From: Mesocentrotus franciscanus
Lineage: Eukaryota > Echinodermata > Echinoidea > Camarodonta > Strongylocentrotidae
Reading direction: 5' to 3'
Assembly: GCA_037976565.1 (NCBI GenBank)
Contig: CP137669.1
Location: forward strand, 42,587,461 to 42,651,460
DNA length: 64,000 nucleotides
Under the pieces are notes generated by a model. It was not told the origin of the DNA, made no database searches, and saw nothing but the letters and a program-made list of their open reading frames with translations. Positions within the stretch are counted from its first letter, which is position 1. Each line of letters begins with the position of its first letter. Shown here one piece after another: positions 55,533-64,000 of the stretch. A program made the translations under genes and the position numbers.

Positions 55533-57224
55533 ATGACTGATGAAAGTAACCTGAAGTTCAAGCGAAGGGGTGCCAAGTCCAGATTTACAAGATACGGCAA
55601 GGCGGCAGAGCTACTGATTTCTGAGGGCCGAAGTAGGGCGGAGGCACAGAAATCCTTCGAGAGGTACGAGCAGGCATACGAGGAAGTGCAAGATGCTCAT
55701 GACAAGTTTACCATGGCCATCCAAGACGAGGCAGAGTATGATAGAGAAGACGCCTGGATGGAAGAGGTTCAGAATGATTTCCTGAAGTTACAGTTCAAGT
55801 TCACTGACTATGTCAAGCTTGATGAAAGTTCTTCGTCATGTCCTACAGGAGAAGACACCACGGTCAGTGTTCTTCATGGTCATCAAGAGACTGGAGGTAC
55901 CAGTCCTATGCCTGCTGACAGGAGACCAGAAGTATCTGCACAGGGAAGCATGAGCCACTTCAAGATCGAAAGACCAAGGCTACCAAAGTTCAGTGGAAAC
56001 ATCCGTGAGTACTGCATCTTTAAGTCAGATTTTGAACATGTCATAGGCAGCAGATGTAGTTCCAGAGATGCTATGATGATTCTTCGCTCATGCCTTCAAG
56101 GCAAACATTTTCAACTCATCCAAGGTATTGGACAGGACTATGCTGCCGCCTGGGAGCAGCTAGATACCATATATGGGGATTCCAGATATGTGGCAGACAC
56201 GATCATCAGTGACATTTCTAAGTTTAGGCCACTGAAGCAGGGTGAAGATGCCAGGTTCTGCGAACTGGTGAATACAGTAAGAAGAAGCTTCAACACCCTG
56301 AATGAGATTGGGAAGCAGAATGACATGGACAATAGTCATATGCTGGCCATATTTGAGCGAAAGATGTGCCCTGAAGATCGTAGGCTATGGTTTCGAGACC
56401 AGGACGACAGTTTGGAGACAACTCTACATTCTCTGATGAACTGGATGGCGAAGGAAATGCGGGCTCGCATGAGATCTTCAGCTCCGCTTCGCAGTGAATC
56501 CAAGCCCAGCAATGTGAACATGGTCTCCACAGCAAAGGAGAATCAACCCAGGAATCAGTCCAGAAATAAGTATAAGTGTTGGGTCTGCAAGAGTGCTACT
56601 GGACACTGGACTGATCAGTGCAGGACTTTCATCTCCAAATCGGCACCTGAGCGATGGGAGATGGTAAAGGACAGTCATGCCTGCTACAGCTGTTTGAAGA
56701 AAGCTGGACGAGACCACATGATGAGTAACTGCAAAAGGAGGCGCCGTTGCAATGAAACCAGGAATGGAGTGCAGTGCTCATACTATCACCATCTATTACT
56801 CCATACTGAAAAGAGCATTGCTGATGAAGGAGGAGTAACAAAGCAAGTTGGAGTAGCTACAGTCAATGCCAGTGAATCCCTCCTTCCAGTGGTGATAGTC
56901 GATGTGATTTCCAGTAAACGAACAGTAAAGCAAGGGAATCTACTGATAGATTCAGGTGCAGAGATCAGCCTAATCCGTAGAGGGTTTGCAGAGGAGCTTA
57001 GACTAAAGGGAACACCAATTACCATAAGGATGGTCAAGGTTGGTCGGGATGAGGAGGTACTCCAAACTCACAAGTATCGGGTACCCATCAGAGAAGCAGG
57101 GAAAAGCTCCATGCCTATCATGGTTGATGCTATAGGTATACACTGTATAAGTGAAGACATTGCAGCAGTTGACTTGGGCCTTCTAGCAAAGAAGTTCAAA
57201 CTGAAAGAGCAAGATTTGAAATGA
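55533..57224 (+). pseudogene. BEL/Pao Gag-Pro polyprotein, truncated by an in-frame stop
   Basis: 563 codons from an ATG. Order: charged, probably coiled N-terminal region (1-140); gag domain of the DUF1759 type (about 146-310, beginning PRLPKFSG); zinc knuckle CWVCKSATGHWTDQC (349-363) and a second Cys-rich cluster (CYSCLKKAGRDHMMSNC, about 388); then an aspartic protease of the DUF1758 type with LLIDSGAEISLIRRGF, the DSGA active site at 473-476. A TGA at 57222 interrupts the frame, and the same frame continues with protease-like residues (GSGAVDLLVGIDHARF) to another stop at about 57346. The polymerase and integrase are missing, so the element cannot move itself. The gag frame is otherwise intact, which suggests either youth or a retained capsid-like role. 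Confidence 0.88.
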
Positions 57225-57346
57225 GGTAGTGGAGCAGTCGACCTCCTAGTTGGGATAGACCATGCCAGGTTCCATGTCGGAGAAGTAAAAGAAGTTGGAC
57301 ATTTAGGGGAGCCTTCCAAAGTTGCGACTGTGCCCGGACGCGTCGG
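55533..57346 (+). mobile_element. BEL/Pao retrotransposon fragment (gag-protease)
   Basis: Holds the gag and protease parts of a BEL/Pao element and stops abruptly. Homology ends near 57335, where CpG-rich repeat sequence begins. No reverse transcriptase, RNase H, integrase or clear LTR pair is present. Confidence 0.85.
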
Positions 57347-58440
57347 GGCGCGATGAATAGAACGGTCGGTTCTCAAGAGACGCATTCAGGCGCAAAGGGG
57401 CGCGAAAGGGCGCGATCGCCACCCTCACCTGATTCTTGCATATGAAAAGAAACTGTCTATTGTTGGTATAAATCCGCTCTATTCTTCTTGCGCCCTTTCG
57501 CGCCCTACCAGGCGATGGAAGATTATCTCTCCCGTCATTGTTCTCGCTCGTGATGCGCGATGCACAACGCCGCGGTACAGCTTAATTAAACTTGCTATAC
57601 AGAGTGTATTTGTCAGTCAAATCCTCCCCTCCTCCTGTTCTCGTTCTGATAAACATCCCATTGTTTGTAAAAACTTGATGTATTCTTCTCGCGTCGCGAT
57701 CTATTCTTCCCGCGCCATTTTGCGTCGTAACGGGCGGGGTATTATCTTTCCAATCATTGTGGAAGCTTTGCGATGTACATTGCTACAGCACAGCCTGAAC
57801 TTGTCTGGTGGGAGCGTTTTTGTTTTGGGGGGCAATCAACACACTCGTTCATCTTGATCAGAATAAATTATGATTTTTTTTTTTTTGGTTTAATACGCCT
57901 CCTTTTAATATTTGTGACGACTGTATGAAATGTGAAATAAAGATGACTATGTGCGATGAATGGTTGTTTAATTGCGAGCTTGATTGTCACCAACAACAAA
58001 AAATAAAAGACGAATGATGTAAATGAATACATGTATGCGGTTATAGTCGGCAAATTGATTACTGTTTGGGACGCTTGTGTATGTTTGTAATTTGAATGAT
58101 TATCAACATATTTGTATAATTCCCACGTCGCGATATTATTCTAGCGTCGTAATGGACAAAGTAATTATCATTCTCTCCGCCATTATTCACGCTACGCGTT
58201 GCACATCGCCACAGCCTGAGCTTGGAACAATTTATATTTTGTCAGTCAAATCCTGTTTTGTTCTCCTCCCTTGACTTGGTTCTAGTAAAAACCCATATTG
58301 TATTAAAATAAAACTCGATGTATTCTTTTGAGTCGTGTCTTTTCCTCTCATGCCGTTCTTTGCAATAGTCAGACGGGAGAGTTTGACCTTTTTTTTGGTA
58401 ATCAATGAACTCACGGTGCGTCATGATCAGTAAATGAAAA
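57347..58440. repeat. Degenerate repeats with GCGCGAAAGGGCGCG motif
   Basis: The block (CTTGATGTATTCTTCTCGCG, GTCAGTCAAATCCTCCCC, ATTATCTTTCCAATCATT and so on) recurs about three times, at 57470-57640, 57660-57860 and 58120-58440. An inverted pair GGGCGCGAAAGGGCGC (about 57396) and GCGCCCTTTCGCGCCC (about 57491) can form a hairpin. It abuts the BEL/Pao truncation point. Confidence 0.65.
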
Positions 58441-60118
58441 TCTTTCTAAAATGCATAATAAAAATACTAATGGTAATAATAACCATATTTCTAAAGTGAC
58501 TTTTTAACACTCTTCCATACCCTCCCCCAAGTTAGTATATAGATATGAATCGACGAAAATCTGAACGGATGTTTTTTTGTTGATATTTCAGCTGTTTCTG
58601 AACCGATTTTGATCAAGTTACGTTAATTCTGTCATTAACAAAAATTGTATACTCTTTCTGAGCGTAAATCATGATAAATGAAAACTAAAGAGGAAACCAA
58701 AACGGGTGGGGGTCGATCGGAGAGACAAATAGCATAATAATAAATGACAATACGCCCAACTTTCTCTCTCTCTCTTTAACATGTAATTGTGAACCAAATT
58801 TTATGTAAAGCCACATAACTTTCTCATTTCTTGACGAATTCCATATTCTCCAAAAGAGATATAAAGAGCTTTTTTATTCCTTTTTGATCATTTAAATGAT
58901 TTTTCAATTCGTTTTTCAGTTTTCGAAAAATTGCAAAAAAGACAAGATGAACAATATACTAGTTAAGTATGTACATTACTTTAAAAAAACATTTTTACTC
59001 CCTAAAACTAAAACATATCTGTAATAGTATTAAAAGTAGTGCGGTAAGAATTGATGGTGCTCCGCACAAAGAGTAGAGCCTAAATAAAAAAAATTGATCA
59101 TTTTTTCCCTGAAATTATGCAAGAAAATATTTTTAATTAATTTTTTCCATATTAAATTTTTTTTTTGGACGAATAGCGCATCTATAAAATTTGTAATTGT
59201 GAAACATAATTTAGGTTTTAGTTTCCTTCATAATTTCAAATTTTTTGATGAAAATTATAGATGAGTGCTATAAAATTAATTATTTAACAACTTTTTTTCG
59301 TTTTTTGTTGAAATAAAAGGAAATTTAGTTTTGGAAACTAAAACATTGCATGTTGAAATTTAAGGCATCTCTATAGAATGCGTATGAATGAATGGGAGAT
59401 TGTATTTGTGAACCAGCGCTCGGGTCAATTCATACACCTAGTTTGACCATACATCTGTTTTATTTTTGCTAAAGGCTACTCTGAAAAATCAAACAGACGT
59501 TAGATTTTGCTTTTATAGGATTTTAAAACCATATTTTCCCACTTTTATGTGTTAAAAATCTATTTGGAAAAAGGGTTATTTCTAATGTGTTAAAAATACG
59601 CCCTCATTTGGTCGAATGTGATGAGTTCACGTGTAAACATATGGGCTCAAAAGCGAGTACATTTGTCACAATTCTGAACCGAGTTGGAGTGGAACAGTGT
59701 GTCTAATATTACACCAAAATCATGATAGACACATGCAAGGAAGTCGGTAGCCATCATTTTGTTTAGTCATCGTATTCGACTTCAAGCTCTGATCAACAAC
59801 TTTGGTAAGCAATTTGTAAATGATCGATAAGATCTTCGTCTTTTCTGTGATGTGTGTGTTGTGAATATAACGTAGATCTAATCAGCAAGCTCCCCAGAAC
59901 TCCGGCAGAGGGAAGCTGCTGTTCCGAAGAGAGTACGCGAGCGCATAGATCACCAGTTCACGTCGTTTGTTTGATAAACAGGTTGTTTATCCGGACATTC
60001 AGGCTGAGAACAGTTGATTTTAAACAGTAATTTAGTAGATTACTCGGCATAACTTCAGAATTCCCACAATTCATGCCAATAGGGGCCAATAGGGTTTATG
60101 TACATAAACGTCATAGAC
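58441..60118. other. No gene seen
   Basis: AT-rich until about 59600, then a less AT-rich stretch (59880-60000). No recognisable coding sequence. It could be upstream of, or in an intron with, the satellite that follows. Confidence 0.45.
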
Positions 60119-60176
60119 CTAGGGTTAGGTTAGGTTAGGGTTAGGTTAGGGTTAGGTTAGGTTAGGTTAGGCCTTA
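60119..60176 (+). repeat. Interstitial telomere-like repeat, mixed TTAGG and TTAGGG
   Basis: Nine to ten repeats of GGTTA/GGGTTA in one orientation, mixing the insect-type TTAGG and the common metazoan TTAGGG unit. It ends in GGCCTTAGGGTTCGG. Confidence 0.9.
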
Positions 60177-60264
60177 GGGTTCGGATAAGGTTGAGTGTTA
60201 ATTAAGAAACATAATTCTTCAGATTTAGCTGCATTCATGTAGCATTGGGTAACCTAAGATTTCT

Positions 60265-63200
60265 CTTTATTTAATACAGAGCCTATATTAGGTGAGCCCC
60301 CTTTACCCCTGGCTACACCAATCACATTTCCCTACTCTCTAGACTGAGAGTTCGGACTAAAATTAAAGATTTGTATTCTCTTTATTTATTACAGAGCCTG
60401 TATAAGGTGAGCCCTCCCCCCACCATCCATTCCCCATTTCATACAGAGCCTGTATTAAGCAGGCCCTTGCCCCCATTCCCCCATTCCCGTACTCTTTCTC
60501 GACTAAGAATTCCGACTAAAATTAAAGATTTGTATTATCTTTATTTAATACAGAGCCTGTATAAGGTGAGCCCTCCCCCCCCACTTCCCCATTTAATACA
60601 GAGCCTGTATTAAGCAGGCCCTGCCCCCATTCCCCATTCCCTACTATTTCTTGACTAAGAATTCCGACTAAAATTAAAGATTTGTATTATCTTTATTTAA
60701 TACAGAGCCTGTATAAGGTGAGCCCCCTTACCCCCTGCCTAGGCCAATCACATTTCCTTACTGTTTCTCGACCGACTGAAATTAAAGATTTGTATAATAG
60801 AGAGCCTGTATTAGGTGAGCCCCCTTACCCCCTGGCAACGCCAATCACATTTCCTACTCTTCTCGACTGAGAATTAAAGATTTGTTTTCTCTTTAAAACA
60901 GAGCAAGCCCTCCCCATTCACCACTTAATACAGAGCCTGTATTAAGCAGGCCCTTGCCCCAAACCCCCTCATTTCCCTCCGCTTTCTCGGCCATAATAGT
61001 TCTGACTGAAATTAAAGATTTGTATTCTCTTTATTTAGTACAGAGCCTGTAAAAGGTGAGCCTCCCCCAATTCCGACTTTAATACAGAGCCTGTTTTAAG
61101 TAGGCCCTTGCCCCAAACCCCCCATTCCCATACTCTTTCTCGACTAAGAATTCTGACTAAAATTAAAGATTTGTATTCTCTTTATTTATTACAGAGCCTG
61201 TATAAGGTGAGCCCCCTTTACCTCCTGGCAAGGCCAATCACATTTCCTTACTGTTTCTCGACCAACTGAAATTAAAGATTTGTATTATCTTTATTTAATA
61301 GAGAGCCTGTATTAGGTGAGCCCCCCATCCATTCCCCATTTCATACAGAGCCTATATTATGTGAGCCCCCTTTCCCCTGGCTACGCCAATCACATTTCCT
61401 ACTCTCTAGACTATGAGAGTTCCGACTAAAATTCAAGATTTGTATTCTCTTTATTTATTACAGAGCCTGTATAAGGTGAGCCCCCTTTACCTCCTGGCAA
61501 GGCCAATCACATTTCCTTACTGTTTCTCGACCGACTGAAATTAAAGATTTGTATTATCTTTATTTAATAGAGAGCCTGTATTAGGTGAGCCCCCCATCCA
61601 TTCCCCATTTCATACAGAGCCTATATTAGGTGAGCCCCCCTTCCCCCTGACTAGCCAATCACATTTCCCTACTCTAGACTATGAGAGTTCGGACTAAAAT
61701 TAAAGATTTGAATTCTCTTTATTATTACAGAGCCTGTATAAGGTGAGCCCCCCCCATTCCCCATTTAATACAGAGCCTGTATTAAGCAGGCCCTCGCCCC
61801 CATCCCCCATTCCCGTACTCTTTCTTGACTAAGAATTCGACTAAAATTAAAGATTTGTATTATCTTTATTTAATACAGAGCCTGTATAAGGTGAGCCCCC
61901 CTTTACCCCCTGCCTAGGCCAATCACATTTCCCTACTCTTTCTCGACTGAGAGTTCGGACTAAAATTAAAGATTTGTTCTCTTTATTTAAAACAGAGCCT
62001 GTATTAAGCAAGCCCCTCCCCATTCACCACTTAATACAGAGCCTGTATTAAGCAGGCCCTTGCCCCAAACCCCTCATTTCCCTACGCTTTCTCGGCCATA
62101 ATAGTTCTGACTGAAATTAAAGATTTGTATTCTCTTTATTTAGTACAGAGCCTGTAAAAGTGAGCCTCCCCCAATTCCGACTTTAATACAGAGCCTGTTT
62201 TAAGTAGGCCCTTGCCCCAAACCCCCCATTCCCATACTCTTTCTCGACTAAGAATTCCGACTAAAATTCAAGATTTGTATTCTCTTTATTTATTACAGAG
62301 CCTGTATAAGGTGAGCCCCCTTTACCTCCTGGCAAGGCCAATCACATTTCCTTACTGTTTCTCGACCGACTGAAATTAAAGATTTGTATTATCTTTATTT
62401 AATAGAGAGCCTGTATTAGGTGAGCCCCCCATCCATTCCCCATTTCATACAGAGCCTATATTATGAGCCCCCTTTACCCCTGGCTACGCCAATCACATTT
62501 CCTACTCTTTAGACTATGAGAGTTCCGACTAAAATTAAAGATTTGTATTCTCTTTATTTATTACAGAGCCTGTATAAGGTGAGCCCCCTTTACCTCCTGG
62601 CAAGGCCAATCACATTTCCTTACTGTTTCTCGACCGACTGAAATTAAAGATTTGTATTATCTTTATTTAATAGAGAGCCTGTATTAGGTGAGCCCCCCAT
62701 CCATTCCCCATTTCATACAGAGCCTATATTAGGTGAGCCCCCTTCACCCCTGGCTACGCCAATCACATTTCCCTACTCTCTAGACTATGAGAGTTCGGAC
62801 TAAAATTAAGGATTTGTATTCTCTTTAATTATTACAGAGCCTGTATAAGGTGAGCCCCCCCCATTCCCCATTTAATACAGAGCCTGTATTAAGCAGGTCC
62901 TCGCCCCCATCCCCCCATTCCCGTACTCTTTCTTGAGTAAGAATTCCGACTAAAATTAAAGATTTGTATTATCTTTATTTAATACAGAGCCTGTATAAGG
63001 TGAGCCCCCTTTACCCCCTGCCTAGGCCAATCACATTTCCTTACTGTTTCTCTACCGACTAGACTAAAATTAAAGATTTGTATAATAGAGAGCCTCTATT
63101 AGGTGAGCCCCCCCCCCATTTACCCCCTGGCAACGCCAATCACATTTCCCTACTCTTTAGACTATGAGAGTTCCGACTAAAATTAAAGATTTGTATTCTC

Positions 63201-64000
63201 TTTATTTATTACAGAGCCTGTATAAGGTGAGCCCCCCCCCTTTCACATTTCCCTACTCTTTCTCGACTATGAGAGTTCGGACTAAAATTCAAGACTTGTA
63301 TTCTCTTTATTTATTACAGAGCCTGTATAAGGTGAGCCCCTTTACCTCCTGGCAAGGCCAATCACATTTCCTTACTGTTTCTCGACCGACTGAAATTAAA
63401 GATTTGTATTATCTTTATTTAATAGAGAGCCTGTATTAGGTGAGCCCCCCTTCACCCCTGACTACGCCAATCACATTTCCCTACTCTCTAGACTATGAGA
63501 GTTCGGACTGAAATTAAGGATTTGTATTCTCTTTAATTATTACAGAGCCTGTATAAGGTGAGCCCTCCCCCATTCCCCATTTAATACAGAGCCTGTATTA
63601 AGCAGGTCCTCGCCCCCATCCCCCCATTCCCGTACTCTTTCTTGAGTAAGAATTCCGACTAAAATTAAAGATTTGTATTATCTTTATTTAATACAGAGCC
63701 TGTATAAGGTGAGCCCCCTTTACCCCCTGCCTAGGCCAATCACATTTCCTTACTGTTTCTCTACCGACTAGACTAAAATTAAAGATTTGTATAATAGAGA
63801 GCCTCTATTGGGTGAGCCCCTTAACCCCTGGCAACGCCAATCACATTTCCTACTCTTTAGACTATGAGAGTTCCGACTAAAATTAAAGATTTGTATTCTC
63901 TTTATTTATTACAGAGCCTGTATAAGGTGAGCCCCCTTTCACATTTCCTACTCTTTCTCGACTATGAGAGTTCGGACTAAAATTCAAGATTTGTATTCTC
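60265..64000 (+). repeat. Satellite with acceptor-core-donor units (AGCCTGTATAAG)
   Basis: About 40 cores of AGCCTGTAT(A/T)AG occur in 3.7 kb, continuing past the window end. A typical unit reads GACTAAAATTAAAGATTTG, TATTCTCTTTATTTATTACAG, the 12-nt core, GTGAGCCCCC, then CCAATCACATTTCC. The bases match branch point, pyrimidine-rich tract, CAG acceptor, micro-exon and GTGAGC donor. Variants: ATAGAG before the core, and TATTAAGCAGG after it (donor lost). Spacing alternates between about 45 and 110 bases. Longer blocks repeat at about 1.1 kb and 0.7 kb, a higher-order pattern. ORFs here are translations of the repeat. Confidence 0.92.

Noticed and set aside
60371..63439. Repeat ORFs reading SLYKVSP
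   Set aside because: They run through the predicted donor and the intron-like sequence of the satellite, so they are not taken as continuous coding sequence.
60265..64000. CRISPR-like array
   Set aside because: Units are whole-length satellite repeats with related spacers, no unique spacers and no cas genes; the context is eukaryotic.

Overview
The window reads as intergenic and repeat-rich DNA from a marine invertebrate. It is AT-rich, with no operons and no bacterial-type gene density, and it is packed with eukaryotic transposons: Penelope-like, BEL/Pao, several LINE 3' ends, and hAT-, piggyBac- and pogo-type non-autonomous elements. It also holds satellites and interstitial telomere-like repeats. 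Two histone-type 3' stem-loops, one followed by the CAAGAAAGA purine box known from sea urchin histone genes, point towards an echinoderm. That assignment is inference. No rRNA gene, intact tRNA or CRISPR array was seen.

Layout. 1-4763: a GAT-rich repeat holding a Penelope-like retroelement made of one sense copy fused head-to-head to a 5'-truncated inverted copy, with hammerhead-like ribozyme motifs in both. 4.8-10 kb: small tandem repeats, a G-rich minisatellite, a tRNA-like SINE relic and a tandem block at 8-9 kb with splice-site-like borders. 10-13.7 kb: copy A of a segmental repeat whose copy B lies at 32.4-34.5 kb. Copy A has gained a C/G-rich foldback element and a LINE fragment; copy B carries a ~380 bp palindrome built on the same C/G-rich repeat. 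15.3-17.6 kb: a pogo-like MITE and a tandem array with nuclear-receptor-like DR1 sites. 17.6-21.2 kb: a 3.5 kb hAT-like element with an exact 8-bp target duplication. 21.4-26.2 kb: MITEs, a possible small secreted-peptide gene, the histone-type 3' signals and a Tx1/L1-like relic.

27.15-27.79 kb holds the most gene-like single-copy sequence: a 213-codon ORF with glycine-zipper-like membrane segments and a C-terminal pair of CxxCxGxG motifs, preceded by a splice acceptor and followed by a polyadenylation signal. 28.3-41.9 kb is mostly MITEs, minisatellites and inverted dispersed repeats. 42.3-46.0 kb is a second hAT-like element with an exact 8-bp target duplication. It contains a piggyBac-like element with TTAA borders, and the whole sits between two inward-facing GGGCCCGTATTC termini 10 kb apart. 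48.1-48.7 kb is a CR1/Jockey-like relic, 53.1-53.6 kb a LINE 3' end, and 55.5-57.3 kb a broken BEL/Pao gag-protease. 60.1 kb to the end is a short telomere-like tract followed by at least 3.7 kb of satellite in which nearly every unit carries an acceptor-like site, a 12-nt AGCCTGTATAAG-type core and a GTGAGC donor-like site.

There is no pathway to reconstruct. The interest lies in repeat architecture: nested elements datable by presence/absence between duplicated segments, a foldback family built of minisatellite, orphan histone 3' signals, and a satellite that looks like a tandem array of micro-exons.
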